From Gemmatimonas sp. (GTDB taxonomy: Bacteria > Gemmatimonadota > Gemmatimonadetes > Gemmatimonadales > Gemmatimonadaceae): DNA of 64,000 nucleotides. Where the stretch lies: the NCBI GenBank assembly GCA_011390805.1, contig JAABRT010000007.1, positions 20,387 through 84,386 of the forward strand. The letters are read 5' to 3'. The notes beneath the pieces are model-generated. The model was not told the DNA's origin. It did not search any database and worked only from the letters and a program-made list of their open reading frames with translations. How positions within the stretch are numbered: the stretch's first letter is position 1; each line of letters begins with the position of its first letter. Both the position numbers and the translations under genes were made by a program. Positions 41,516-52,539 of the stretch are shown here, piece after piece.

Positions 41516-43267
41516 TCAGGGTTCGATGAACTTCCAGCTCGCGCGATAATCGCGCGTGAGCGGCGCTCCTGTAAGTCGGGCTCGCACCATTTCAATCGGC
41601 ATGCGGCCACCCTGCAAAATAGCATCGTGGAACTGCTTGTTCGTCATGCGACCGGTGCCCACGAGGTCTCGATGCAGCGCTCTGATCTGCAGCCCGCCCA
41701 GCATGTAGGCGGCCTGATACAGCGGCGAATAGGAACCGTTAAACGATCGACGCACCTCAGCCTCGGCGTTCGCGCGCTCGTGCCCGACACGATCCACCAG
41801 CATATCCACCGCTTCCTGCGGCGTCATGCGACCCAGGTGCACCTGCAGAGAGAAGATGATGCGTGCCAATCGATGTGATCGCCAGAACAGCATCCCCATG
41901 CGATCCTGCGGTGACTGCGCAAAGCCTTCGTCCCACAACAGCATCTCCCACCACAACGCCCACCCTTCACCCCAGAACGGCGTATTGAACGCACTGCGAT
42001 GCGTGTTGTAGCGGGAGGTCATGAAACCCTGCAGGTGATGTCCCGGAATCAACTCATGATGCACCGTGGCCAGTGCAAAATGCGGATTGTTTCCGCGCAG
42101 ACTCATCAGCTTGTCATCGTGCGCCATGGAGTCGGTGGGATACGCCACCTGAATGACTTCGCCACCCAGAAAAAAGGGCGACACAAGCTGCTGACGCGGC
42201 GACATCATCTCCATGCGCCACACTTCATTGGCCAGCGCTGGTACCGTGACGAGGTCACGCGAGGTGATGAACGCGAGCGCCTCTTCCGCCAGTTTGCGCA
42301 CGAGCGCCGGCTGTTCGCCCGGCGCTACGTAGGCCTGCTTTACCGACTCCAGCGCTTTGCGCCAGTCATCGCCAAAACCCATCTCGAGCGCCGCGCGTTT
42401 CTGCTCCTGCTCAATCCACGTGAACTCACGCTCGGCCAGCGCAATAAGCTCGTCCGGCGTGTACGCAATCATCTCTGCATCAAGATCCTCGGCCAGACCG
42501 TCTTCACCAATAGGATCACCAATGATCGGTTCTTCTTCGCCCTCACGCTGACCCACCAACGATTCGCGGATGGCTTTGCTGTACTTCGTGATCGATTCAT
42601 TGGCACGGCGGTACGGATCACGTGTCCACCAGGTAAACACCGGATCGTAGCCGCCATAAAACCGGTTCCAATCTCGCAGTGACGATTGCAGCGAGCCGAG
42701 CCATGCTACGGTGCGCAGCGCCACAATGCGCTCTGCACGAGTCACGGAATCTGTGCGTTTGGCCTTTACACGCTTGGTGAGCGTATCGGCTTCGGCTGCC
42801 ATGAGCGAGAGAATCTTGCCGGCGGCTGGCCCGTCAACGGGTTCAAAACGCCGACGCGCTTCTTCGAATGCGGTGATCTGACCGGCAAACGGCACCAGCT
42901 CAGCCATTTCACCAGCCAGCTTGTCTTCACGCGCAAGCTTGGCCAGCTCCGACCGCAACCGATGATCAAGCAGCACGTAGTCAATGCGCCCTTCCTGACT
43001 GAGCGCGTCAAAATCAATGCGCGCAAGCCGTTCGCGCCAGTGTGTGTAAAACTCCCGGAAACGTTCGCGTCGCTGCGTGCTGTAGTTCACCGCCCATCGC
43101 CGCGACAGCGCTGCGCGATCGGTGGTGAATACCTCCACCGAATCGCGCAGCTCACTGTTTCCAACTGCAATGTTTGTTGAAGACAACTGGGCAGCCAACG
43201 CCACGGGCAACACGCACAAACCAACAACGAGTGTGCCGCAACGAGCGGCGCTGGCCTTCCATGTCAT
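41516..43267 (-). CDS. DUF885-family exported protein (metal-dependent peptidase-like)
   Basis: ATVHHELIPGHHLQGFMTSRYNTHRSAFNTPFWGEGWALWWEMLLWDEGFAQSPQDRMGMLFWRSHRLARII. Confidence 0.85.
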   Translation of the reverse strand: MTWKASAARCGTLVVGLCVLPVALAAQLSSTNIAVGNSELRDSVEVFTTDRAALSRRWAVNYSTQRRERFREFYTHWRERLARIDFDALSQEGRIDYVLLDHRLRSELAKLAREDKLAGEMAELVPFAGQITAFEEARRRFEPVDGPAAGKILSLMAAEADTLTKRVKAKRTDSVTRAERIVALRTVAWLGSLQSSLRDWNRFYGGYDPVFTWWTRDPYRRANESITKYSKAIRESLVGQREGEEEPIIGDPIGEDGLAEDLDAEMIAYTPDELIALAEREFTWIEQEQKRAALEMGFGDDWRKALESVKQAYVAPGEQPALVRKLAEEALAFITSRDLVTVPALANEVWRMEMMSPRQQLVSPFFLGGEVIQVAYPTDSMAHDDKLMSLRGNNPHFALATVHHELIPGHHLQGFMTSRYNTHRSAFNTPFWGEGWALWWEMLLWDEGFAQSPQDRMGMLFWRSHRLARIIFSLQVHLGRMTPQEAVDMLVDRVGHERANAEAEVRRSFNGSYSPLYQAAYMLGGLQIRALHRDLVGTGRMTNKQFHDAILQGGRMPIEMVRARLTGAPLTRDYRASWKFIEP

Positions 43268-45762
43268 CAGTTGGCAGGCTCCAGAATGCGGGCGATCTCC
43301 GTGCGCAGGTCGCGCAGGTGTACGCGCGTCATCGCATCGGCGGCCCGTGGCAACGCCCGCGCAACCAGCCGATCAATATCCTGCAGTTCGGCACGCAGCA
43401 GTCCACGCACATCCGACGACGCCGGATTGGGCGCCGGGTTGTTGCTGCGCGTGAGCGCCGCCTCACTTGGATTCAAGCGGCTGTCGGCGGCTGCAATGAA
43501 CGTACGCTGCAGATTGCGACGGTACACGTTTACCGCAACACGCGACTGACTCAGTTCACCGAAAATACCGGCGCGCAGATCTTCCATGAGATCAGCCAGC
43601 GTGTACACCTCCGACGGACTGTCGGCAAGCGCCTCAAACTCCACGAGGCGATCGAGACGCGACTGACTCATGAGCGCACCGATCACCGACGCCTGACGCG
43701 AACGGAAGCGGTCAACGGCACCTTCGTTTTCAATGCGACGCAACAGCGACGCATCGAGGAACATCTCCGGCACCTGGAACGCCGCTTCATTCAGGTAGCG
43801 CACCGCTTCACGCTGACGCGCCTTTTCCACAGGGCGGAAGCGCTCGCCGGTGCCGTACTTCTGCTGCGTGTAGGCGCCACCAACCACTGCGGCGACATGC
43901 CCCATGTAGCGCCCCCACTGCCCAACCGCCTGCTCGTACAGCGTGCGCACTTCGTCATAGCTCTCGCCCGGCTTTTCAGCGGCGGCGGGAATCATCGCGA
44001 CAACGCGGGCAAGATTTTTCATGCCGAGTGTTGTGGCGCGAACCGCGTCGGCATCACCAACGGCTTCGGTATTGTTCTCGGGATCTGACGTGGCATCCGC
44101 AGTCGAAAAACGAAGCCACGGAAACTGATCCTGCACACGCGCCCACTGATCGAGCGTCGGCTTTTCTTCGTCAGGAGTGCGTGCACTCGGAATGGGCGTG
44201 TAGCCCCACTTCACGGCAAAAATGTCGTACGGGCCGACTTTCGGAATGAGCAGATCGGGCGGAATGCTGTCTTCAGGCTGCGCGACGTAGTTGAAGCGCG
44301 AATAATCCATGAGCGTCGCCACATGACCGTTCATGCGCTCTAGGAACGCCCGGCTGCGGATGCTGTCCACCGGATACTGTGCCGACGCCTTCATGTTGTG
44401 CGGAAAGCCGATGGAGTGACCGATCTCGTGCGTGACGACGTATTCAACAAGACGGCCCATGAGCGAATCGGGCATCGGCAACGTTTGCGCGCGCTTGTCG
44501 AGCGGTGAGACCTGAATGAAATACCAGTTCTTCTGCAGCTCCATGATGTTGTGATACATGTTCACTTCACCCTTCAGGATCTGCCCCGAGCGCGGATCGA
44601 CAATCTGTCCACCGGTGGCATTGGCCACGGTGCTTGGACGCCAGTAAATCACCGAGTGACGCGCGTCATACAGCGAGAAGTCGGGATCCTCTTCGGGCGT
44701 TGGTGCAACGCGACCAAAGATTGCGTTGCTGAAGCCCGCCTCACTGAACGCCGGCTGCCACTTGTTCACACCTTCAACAATCCACGGCTTGAGCCAGTCG
44801 GGTGTGGCCGGATCGATCCAGTAAATGATCGGCTCCACCGGATCGGACACGGCCGCGTTCGGATTTTTCTTTTCAAGCTTGAAGCGGTGAATGAAGCGCA
44901 CCTGTTCAGCCTTGTGCACATCGCGTGACATGTCGTACGTACGGCTTGAGTTGAATCCAACCCGTTCGTCATGCCAGCGCGGCATCATTACCTGGTCGGG
45001 CAGCTTCATCATGCTGAACTGCACCTTGGCCGTCTGTGAGCGCAGCGGAGGCTGACCGCCGCCGCCACCGCCACCGGCTGCCGCGCGCGACTGGCCGGTC
45101 TGCGTGACTTCAATATTCACATTCTCCGGGAATGCCCAGGTGCGGTCAATCCAGCTGCGATTGCGCTGAATACCGTCAACGGGATCCATTTCCGGGATGT
45201 TGGAGAGAAACAGGTCGGACACATCGATTACGGCAGCGCTGTCAGCGCCGTACGACGCCACATCGTACCGTGCCAACACCGGTCCCTTACGGAACCCTGA
45301 CACCTGCCGCCAGATCGGCGACGTGCTGTCGGCGGTGAGATCGTGCTCCTTGGCCCGCAGCACAACGTGGTTGCCGTCGCGCTCCCACTGCACGATTGCA
45401 CGCATGCCGCCGCCAAAAAATCCGGCCGGATTCTGCAGCGTGGATTCCACAGGACGGCTGATCAGCAGCATTTCCTTCATGAGCTGCTCACGCGGGATTT
45501 CAAAAAACAGCTTCTCACCCACGCGGTGAACGCGCAGCAAGCCGTCTTGCGTTTTTGCGCTTGACGTGATCACCTGACGGTATGGCTTGGGTGCGCCGGC
45601 GCCACCACCTCCACCACCGCTTCGTCCTGAATCCTGGCCGGCTGCGGCGGTTGGCCGAGCCGGTGTGCCTGAAGGTGCTGGAGTAGGCGCGGGCGATAGC
45701 GCGCAGGCTGACAGGCCGGCCATCAAGCCAGCGGACAGCAACAAGTTGGTACGGTGGGTCAT
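43267..45762 (-). CDS. Zinc metalloprotease of the DUF5117/DUF5118 type
   Basis: VVTHEIGHSIGFPHNMKASAQYPVDSIRS; lipobox LSACALSP; 831 aa. Confidence 0.88.
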   Translation of the reverse strand: MTHRTNLLLSAGLMAGLSACALSPAPTPAPSGTPARPTAAAGQDSGRSGGGGGGAGAPKPYRQVITSSAKTQDGLLRVHRVGEKLFFEIPREQLMKEMLLISRPVESTLQNPAGFFGGGMRAIVQWERDGNHVVLRAKEHDLTADSTSPIWRQVSGFRKGPVLARYDVASYGADSAAVIDVSDLFLSNIPEMDPVDGIQRNRSWIDRTWAFPENVNIEVTQTGQSRAAAGGGGGGGQPPLRSQTAKVQFSMMKLPDQVMMPRWHDERVGFNSSRTYDMSRDVHKAEQVRFIHRFKLEKKNPNAAVSDPVEPIIYWIDPATPDWLKPWIVEGVNKWQPAFSEAGFSNAIFGRVAPTPEEDPDFSLYDARHSVIYWRPSTVANATGGQIVDPRSGQILKGEVNMYHNIMELQKNWYFIQVSPLDKRAQTLPMPDSLMGRLVEYVVTHEIGHSIGFPHNMKASAQYPVDSIRSRAFLERMNGHVATLMDYSRFNYVAQPEDSIPPDLLIPKVGPYDIFAVKWGYTPIPSARTPDEEKPTLDQWARVQDQFPWLRFSTADATSDPENNTEAVGDADAVRATTLGMKNLARVVAMIPAAAEKPGESYDEVRTLYEQAVGQWGRYMGHVAAVVGGAYTQQKYGTGERFRPVEKARQREAVRYLNEAAFQVPEMFLDASLLRRIENEGAVDRFRSRQASVIGALMSQSRLDRLVEFEALADSPSEVYTLADLMEDLRAGIFGELSQSRVAVNVYRRNLQRTFIAAADSRLNPSEAALTRSNNPAPNPASSDVRGLLRAELQDIDRLVARALPRAADAMTRVHLRDLRTEIARILEPAN

Positions 45763-45928
45763 CGGTTCCGGAGCTGAAATGAAGGCAGGAATCGTCGCGC
45801 ACAGCCGCGCTGCGCGCTCAACATATAGATACGCACGAGCAGCAACGAGCGTTCAGTGCATCCGAAGTAATACCGAACAAAGCACCCGCAGCTTGCGCCG
45901 CAGGCAGGCACCGTCCCAGCGTTGCTGC

Positions 45929-46621
45929 ATGCCAACCGCGCCAACTGCCGAAGCCGCACATCCCTGTCCACTCTGCGAGGGAAGCAGGACGCGCAACGTG
46001 CATCGACAGCGCATTGGTGGCCCCGAACCGATCGAGCGACCGTTCTATCAATGCGCGACCTGTGAACTGGTGTTCGTACCCGCGTCATATCATTTGTCGC
46101 GAGCTCAGGAACGCGCCGTGTACGACCAGCATCAGAACCATCCCGGCGACGCAGGCTATCGCGGGTTTTTGTCTCGACTGGTTACACCGCTGCTCAGCCG
46201 ACTCGCGCCGGGCGATCGCGGGCTCGATTTCGGTTGCGGACCCGGACCAACGCTCTCGGTCATGCTGCGTGAAGTGGGCATCGAGTGCGCCGACTTTGAT
46301 CCGTTCTACTTTAATGACCGCTCACTGCTGGACGGCAGCTATGACTTCATCACAAGCAGCGAAGTGTTCGAACATCTGGCGGCACCGGCACAGGTAATGC
46401 ACCAACTCTGTGGCATGCTCGCACCGGCCGGCTGGTTGGGCGTGATGAGTAAACGACTCGTGTCGGTAGACGCGCTGGCGAACTGGCACTACATCCGCGA
46501 TCCCACACATGTGTCATTCTTTGGCGACGCGACCTTTGAGTGGATCGGCCAATCGTTCGGTTTGGAAATACACCTTGTTTCGCCCGACGTGGTGCTGATG
46601 CAGCGCGACAGTCACCGCTGA
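45929..46621 (+). CDS. Class I SAM-dependent methyltransferase with N-terminal zinc-binding motif
   Basis: CPLCEG...FYQCATCELVFV; RGLDFGCGPGPTLSVMLREVG; YDFITSSEVFEHL. Confidence 0.82.
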   Translation: MPTAPTAEAAHPCPLCEGSRTRNVHRQRIGGPEPIERPFYQCATCELVFVPASYHLSRAQERAVYDQHQNHPGDAGYRGFLSRLVTPLLSRLAPGDRGLDFGCGPGPTLSVMLREVGIECADFDPFYFNDRSLLDGSYDFITSSEVFEHLAAPAQVMHQLCGMLAPAGWLGVMSKRLVSVDALANWHYIRDPTHVSFFGDATFEWIGQSFGLEIHLVSPDVVLMQRDSHR

Positions 46622-47976
46622 TCGTGCGTGCTGCGCGGCGCAGACCGGCGACCGAGCAATGTGCGCACATGATCGCGCTGCAGGTGGTACAGCCATCCGC
46701 CAAAGAGCGACGCACCAACACCAAGCAGGCCAAGCGCTCCGCTCGCTCCCTGCATCGTGTGCCAGCCGCGCGCCACCTCAATGAGCACCACGACTGTCAC
46801 CGCAGGCAACAACACCCGCGCCACCATTCCCGACCACGGCGCGTTTGATCGACCGTACAACTCGGCCGTTACGTATCCCACAACGGTAAGCGCTGCCAGG
46901 TATTCAATGGCGCGCATAAGCAGTGCCCGCGACAAATCGGCGCGTGCCGGCGAGAGCGCGAACGCGGCACGCCACTCACCATCCACTGCATCCAGCGGCC
47001 ACAGCGCCGACAACACCAGATACACGGCGAACAGCGGCAACACGAGTCGCAGCGTGGGCAGTTCTACACGCTGCGCCCCATCCCGCATGCGGGCACGCGA
47101 CGCGGAGTAGCTGCGCAACCACGCGGTGCCAACCGCCAGCGTCGCACCAGCCAGCAACACATCCCACTGCCCCGATGCACCGGGAAGCGCGGCCACCACA
47201 AACCACAGCGCGCTGGCCAGCAACATGAGCGAGCGACGCACACGTCCGGTATGATCCAGATATGCACCGTGCACCGCACCCAGCAGCCCGCCACCGAATG
47301 CCGCCACGGGCAACATTAACCACACACGTGAACTTCCTTCGCTGCCAAAGCCCGACGCCCAGAGCAGCGGAATGAGCAGGATCACCAATCCCGTCAGTGG
47401 CAGATCCAGTGCGAGCACCGAAACCGTTCCGGCGCCAAGTGATATGCGGGGACGCAATGCGACATAGGTTCTCGCGCCGATCGCGGCACCCACTCCGTTG
47501 GTGATCACATCAAACAGCGAGGTAAACCGATCGGGCAAAAACAGCTGTCCTGCCTCAATGCCCGCGCTGAACGCCGCGCCCGCCACACCAACCATCCACC
47601 ACGGCGTGCGTTTCTCGCGCCATACCACCGACTGGCAAAACAATCCCAGCGGCACGAACATCACCACATTGAGAATGAGGTCCGACCATGTCCAGATGCT
47701 GGTCACCCCATGCTGCGGGTGCGATGCAAAGTTGAACGGTGCCCACGTGACCATGAGCGTGGTAACGGCCAGGTAAAGCAGCACCGCACTGCCCAGCAGA
47801 CGGCCTGTTCGCGAGCCCGCGCTGTCTTCAGGAACAACAACGCCATACGCGTCGTCCACGTGCGCGCGTGCTGAGTCATCAACAGCACTTGTGGCTGCTG
47901 ACGGTCCCCGGGAGAGAGTCTGCATGGCGAGGAGTATCGGCAGCACACTGCAGATCGTGAGCCACGGTATCTTCAT
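46612..47976 (-). CDS. VanZ-like family membrane protein
   Basis: WSDLILNVVMFVPLGLFCQSVV...GIEAGQLFLPDRFTSLFDVITNGVGAAIGA. Confidence 0.82.
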   Translation of the reverse strand: MKIPWLTICSVLPILLAMQTLSRGPSAATSAVDDSARAHVDDAYGVVVPEDSAGSRTGRLLGSAVLLYLAVTTLMVTWAPFNFASHPQHGVTSIWTWSDLILNVVMFVPLGLFCQSVVWREKRTPWWMVGVAGAAFSAGIEAGQLFLPDRFTSLFDVITNGVGAAIGARTYVALRPRISLGAGTVSVLALDLPLTGLVILLIPLLWASGFGSEGSSRVWLMLPVAAFGGGLLGAVHGAYLDHTGRVRRSLMLLASALWFVVAALPGASGQWDVLLAGATLAVGTAWLRSYSASRARMRDGAQRVELPTLRLVLPLFAVYLVLSALWPLDAVDGEWRAAFALSPARADLSRALLMRAIEYLAALTVVGYVTAELYGRSNAPWSGMVARVLLPAVTVVVLIEVARGWHTMQGASGALGLLGVGASLFGGWLYHLQRDHVRTLLGRRSAPRSTHDQR

Positions 47977-48024
47977 CACGGCAGCGTGACTCGTGCCTCT
48001 GATCACCATCACCGGGGGAGTTTT

Positions 48025-49176
48025 GTGACCGCATTTCGTTCGTCAGCTGCTCGATTGCTCGGCGTGGCACTGCTGGCGGTAACATCGCTGGGCGCGTGTA
48101 CTTCCGACGTCGCCAACGACAACTCCGGCTCCTCCAACGCGGCTCCGGGCACGGTACAACCGGCCACCGCCGCCCGCGACTTGCACGCGCTGCCCGCCGC
48201 CGCCAGCTGGCGCGGCACAATTCCCTGTGCCGACTGCGCGGGCATCAGTACCACGCTCACCCTGTACCCGGAGGGCACCTACCGTCGGGAGGGTGCTTAC
48301 CTGGGCACCAACGGCGGCGGTGATACGATCGCCGCCGAGTTCGGTGCGTGGACATATGATCACGCGTCGAGGCGCCTTCGCCTTGCAGGCAGCATGGAGG
48401 CGCCGGCGCTCCTGGCTCATCATGACAACGGAGCCCTGCGCATGCTCGATCTGCGCGGTGACAGCATTGACTCCAACCTGAACTACTCCCTGTCCGCACT
48501 GGCTGAGCCTGTGGTGCTCACGCATCCGGCCCGCATTGCCGGTGCCTTCACCTACCTCGCCGATGCCGCCATTCTCGTCGAGTGCCGCAGCGGACTGCAA
48601 TTTCCGGTCGACATGAGCGCCGGATTTCTCACCCTCCAGAAGGCCTATGCCGACGCCGGCGGCAACGGTCAGCCACGCGTGGTTCGCCTCAGCGCGCACC
48701 TCGACAACCGGCCGGCCATGGAAGGAAGTGGCACGGTGGTCGCGCTGGTGATTGATTCGCTGCACGGCGTGACGGCCGACGACGGATGCGCCGCCCTGCG
48801 AACGCAGGACAGTCTGGCGAATGCCACCTGGCGCCTGATTGCCCTGCGCGGCGCAGACGCTGCAGCACTGCCAGTCGGCGCAAACAGCGAGGCCGGATTC
48901 CGCTGGGACAGCTCGCAGAACCAGCTGTCGGGCTCAGGCGGTTGCAACCGGTTTAGCGCGCGCGGCGTGCTCAGAGGCACAACGCTCGTTGGCACCGCTG
49001 TGGCGTCTACCAAACGTCTGTGCAATGCCGCTGGCGTCATGGAAATCGAACAACGCCTGTTCGAGCTGCTCTCAACCGATCTTTCCCTGCGATTGCAATC
49101 CGATACGCTGGTCTGGAACCAGGGACCGCGCGAAGTCGCCCGCTTTGTGCGCGATGACGCCGGCACAGCCGGCTGA
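48025..49176 (+). CDS. Lipoprotein with NlpE-like and META/HslJ-like domains
   Basis: GTG 48025 after GGGGGAG; GACTS lipobox; PCADCAGISTTLTLYPEGTYRREGAYLG; C-terminal FRWDSSQNQLSGSGGCNRFSARGVL...MEIEQRLFELL. Confidence 0.75.
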   Translation: MTAFRSSAARLLGVALLAVTSLGACTSDVANDNSGSSNAAPGTVQPATAARDLHALPAAASWRGTIPCADCAGISTTLTLYPEGTYRREGAYLGTNGGGDTIAAEFGAWTYDHASRRLRLAGSMEAPALLAHHDNGALRMLDLRGDSIDSNLNYSLSALAEPVVLTHPARIAGAFTYLADAAILVECRSGLQFPVDMSAGFLTLQKAYADAGGNGQPRVVRLSAHLDNRPAMEGSGTVVALVIDSLHGVTADDGCAALRTQDSLANATWRLIALRGADAAALPVGANSEAGFRWDSSQNQLSGSGGCNRFSARGVLRGTTLVGTAVASTKRLCNAAGVMEIEQRLFELLSTDLSLRLQSDTLVWNQGPREVARFVRDDAGTAG

Positions 49177-49234
49177 CGTCCAACATGACCCGGTCCTTTG
49201 CGTAGTTTGAGAGTTGCACTCTCCTCCTACACGA

Positions 49235-52200
49235 ATGCTTATGCCTGTGTCTCTTCGTCCCTTCGGCGCTCTGTTGCTCGGCCTGCTGCTGAGCCTTCCT
49301 GTTCACGCCCAATCAGGTCGCGATGGCGCCAGGCCATCGGCCGACACGGCCGCCAACGGTGATTCAGCCGGCGGCCGGCTGCCACTCGGTAGCCTGCGCT
49401 TTCGCAGCATCGGCCCCGGCAGCACCTCCGGGCGCATCAGCGATCTGGCCATTCATCCGCGCAAACCTTCGCATTGGTATGTGGCCACCGCGTCGGGTGG
49501 ATTGTGGAAGACGGAAAACTCCGGTGTCACGTTTGCACCGATTTTTGACAACCAAGGGTCGTTCTCGATTGGAGCGATCACCCTCGACCCCAACATGCCA
49601 AGCACGCTGTGGGTCGGTACCGGCGAGAACAATTCGCTGCGTTCGGTGGCTTACGGCGACGGCGTGTACAAGTCAATCGACGACGGCCGCACGTTTCAGA
49701 ATGTCGGCCTGAAAAACAGCGAACACATTGGTCGCATTCTCGTCGATCCGCGCAACAGCGACGTGGTGTACGTGGCGGCGATCGGGCCGCTCTGGTCGGG
49801 CGGCGGTGATCGCGGTCTTTACAAAACAGTAGATGGCGGCAAGAACTGGGAGCGCATCCTTGGTGACACCGCGTGGGTTGGTGTGAACGATGTGCAAATG
49901 GACCCGCGCAATCCGGACCTGCTCATTGCATCAACGTTTCAGCGGCAGCGTCGTGTGTGGGGACAGATCCACGGCGGGCCCGGCTCCGCCATACATCGCT
50001 CTCTGGACGGCGGTAAAACGTGGACCCGCGTGCGTACCGGTTTGCCGGGCGGTGACCTCGGCCGCATCGGACTGGCCAACTCGCCCGCCAATCCCGATGT
50101 CTTTTACGCCGTGATTGAAGCCAACGGCAACAGCGGCGGCTTCTATCGCTCCACCAACAGTGGTGCCAGCTGGGAACGCATGAGTTCGCAGACGGGTCTT
50201 GGCCTGTTCTATCTCGAGATTTTCCCCGATCCCACCAATGTGGATCGCGTTTATCTCGTGGAAACCAACACCTCGGTAAGCAATGACGGCGGTGCAACCT
50301 GGAGCCGCGTTCCTGCACGCGACAAACACGTAGACGATCATGCAGTCTGGATCGATCCCGCCAACGCCGATCACATCATGATTGGCTCAGACGGCGGATT
50401 GTACGAATCGTTTGACCGCGGCGACAACTGGCGTTGGTTCAGCAATCTGCCACTCACGCAGTTCTACACGGTATCGCTGGACAACGCACTGCCGTTTTAC
50501 AACGTGTACGGTGGCACGCAGGACAACAACACAGTGGGAGGTCCGTCGCGCACCACGAATGCCGCAGGCATTCAGAACTCCGACTGGACCACCATTGTGG
50601 GCGGCGACGGATTCCGTGCACAAATCGATCCCACCGATCCGAACATTGTGTACGCCGAGTCGCAAAATGGCGGCATGGTGCGCCACGACCGTCGTACCGG
50701 CGAAAATATTTCCATTCGTCCGCAGCCGGCGCCGGGCGAGCCGGCATCACGCTGGTACTGGGACACCCCGATCCTTATCTCACCGCACAACAATGAGCGG
50801 TTGTACGTGGGTTCACAGGTGCTCTGGCGCAGCGACGACCGCGGTGATTCATGGCGCGCCGTCAGCGGTGACCTCACGCAGGCGATTGACCGCAATCAGC
50901 TCAAGATGATGGGGCGCGTATGGGGCTCCGACGCAATCGGCAAGTGGGCCTCGACATCGTATTACGGCACCATCCTCACAATCAGCGAGTCACCGCGTCA
51001 GGAAGGGCTGATTTACGTAGGCACCGACGACGGACTGGTGCAGATCACCGAAGATGGCGGCACCACGTGGCGTAAAGTCTCCAGCTTTCCCGGCGTACCC
51101 GATACCACGTACGTGCAGCGTGTGTTTGCATCGCATCACGACGCCAACGTCGCGTATGCCGTGTTCAACAATCACCGCTCGGGTGATTTCAAGCCGTACA
51201 TTGTGAAGACCAGTGACCGCGGACGCACGTGGCGCAACATCAGCAGCAACCTGCCGCAACGCGGTTCGGTATACGGCTTTGTTGAAGATCCCAAAGAACC
51301 GCGCCTGCTCTTTGCCGGCACAGAGTTCGCAATGTTTGTCAGCACCAACGGCGGCGAATCGTGGACGCGACTGCGCGGTGGCTTGCCAACCATCCAGATG
51401 CGTGATCTGGCCATTCATGCGCGTGACGACGATCTCGTGGTGGCAACGTTTGGTCGCGGCTTTTACATCCTCGATGACCTCGCGCCGCTACGCACACTCG
51501 TGCAGCAACCTGCCCTGCTACAGGCCGAAGGCACACTGCTGCCGGTTACACGCGTTGCCATGCACATGACGGCGCGCGCCAGCAACACGGGCTCATGGGG
51601 CGCCACGCATTACAGCGCGCCCAACCCGCCAACCGGTGCAACCATCTCGTATCTGCTGCGCAGCACGCCGCGTTCAAAGCGCGCCGAACGGACGCGCCGT
51701 GAGCAGGCCGCCGCGCGACGCAATGAAGATGTGCCGCAGCCCACGATTGACGAGCTGCGAGCTGAAGACCTTGAGGTCCCAGCCGTTGCGATGCTCACCA
51801 TAACAGACGCAGCAGGACGCATCGTACGACGTCTTGAAGGTCCGGCCAGCGCCGGCATGCACCGCGTCCAGTGGGACCTGCGTTACAGCGGTATGGCACC
51901 GGTATCGGGCACCGGCAGTGGCAGCAGCCGCGGACCGCTGGTTATTCCCGGCACCTACACCGTGGCGCTGTCCGTGCGACACCCCGATGGCTCGATGCAT
52001 GACTACGGCACCACCAGCATCGTTGCCGAACCCACGGTTGGCATGACCAGCACCGTTGCCACATCGCAAGAGGTGCTCAACTTCCGTCTGGCCACCGCCG
52101 AGCTGCAGCGCTCGGTGATGGGCACCGTCGCATTGCTTGGCGACATTACATCTCGTGCGCGCGCACTTGAAACAGCGCTTGAACAAACCCGCGTCCCCAG

Positions 52201-52531
52201 CGATAGCGCGCAGCGTGATGCACGTGCGCTGCTGCGCAAACTGGACAGTCTGCGCGTGGACATGACCGGTGACAACATCAACTCACGCGTTTCCGAGGCG
52301 TCGCCACAGGGGTTGGTGGGACGACTCAATGATGTGGTCGGGGGACATTGGGGTACCTACAATGCACCCACGGGTACCATGCGTCAGCAGTTCGATATCG
52401 TGGCGCGCGACTTCCCACCGTTGCTGGCCCGACTGCGCGCCATCATTGACGGAGACCTCAAGGCACTCGAAGCAAAAGCAGACGCACTGGGCGCACCGTG
52501 GACGCCCGGTCGTATTCCCGGCACACCATAA
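49235..52531 (+). CDS. VPS10/BNR-repeat exported protein
   Basis: Repeated Asp-box patterns (GLWKTENSGVTFAPI, YKTVDGGKNWERI, YRSTNSGASWERM, TEDGGTTWRKV). Confidence 0.88.
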   Translation: MLMPVSLRPFGALLLGLLLSLPVHAQSGRDGARPSADTAANGDSAGGRLPLGSLRFRSIGPGSTSGRISDLAIHPRKPSHWYVATASGGLWKTENSGVTFAPIFDNQGSFSIGAITLDPNMPSTLWVGTGENNSLRSVAYGDGVYKSIDDGRTFQNVGLKNSEHIGRILVDPRNSDVVYVAAIGPLWSGGGDRGLYKTVDGGKNWERILGDTAWVGVNDVQMDPRNPDLLIASTFQRQRRVWGQIHGGPGSAIHRSLDGGKTWTRVRTGLPGGDLGRIGLANSPANPDVFYAVIEANGNSGGFYRSTNSGASWERMSSQTGLGLFYLEIFPDPTNVDRVYLVETNTSVSNDGGATWSRVPARDKHVDDHAVWIDPANADHIMIGSDGGLYESFDRGDNWRWFSNLPLTQFYTVSLDNALPFYNVYGGTQDNNTVGGPSRTTNAAGIQNSDWTTIVGGDGFRAQIDPTDPNIVYAESQNGGMVRHDRRTGENISIRPQPAPGEPASRWYWDTPILISPHNNERLYVGSQVLWRSDDRGDSWRAVSGDLTQAIDRNQLKMMGRVWGSDAIGKWASTSYYGTILTISESPRQEGLIYVGTDDGLVQITEDGGTTWRKVSSFPGVPDTTYVQRVFASHHDANVAYAVFNNHRSGDFKPYIVKTSDRGRTWRNISSNLPQRGSVYGFVEDPKEPRLLFAGTEFAMFVSTNGGESWTRLRGGLPTIQMRDLAIHARDDDLVVATFGRGFYILDDLAPLRTLVQQPALLQAEGTLLPVTRVAMHMTARASNTGSWGATHYSAPNPPTGATISYLLRSTPRSKRAERTRREQAAARRNEDVPQPTIDELRAEDLEVPAVAMLTITDAAGRIVRRLEGPASAGMHRVQWDLRYSGMAPVSGTGSGSSRGPLVIPGTYTVALSVRHPDGSMHDYGTTSIVAEPTVGMTSTVATSQEVLNFRLATAELQRSVMGTVALLGDITSRARALETALEQTRVPSDSAQRDARALLRKLDSLRVDMTGDNINSRVSEASPQGLVGRLNDVVGGHWGTYNAPTGTMRQQFDIVARDFPPLLARLRAIIDGDLKALEAKADALGAPWTPGRIPGTP

Positions 52532-52539
52532 CACCGAGC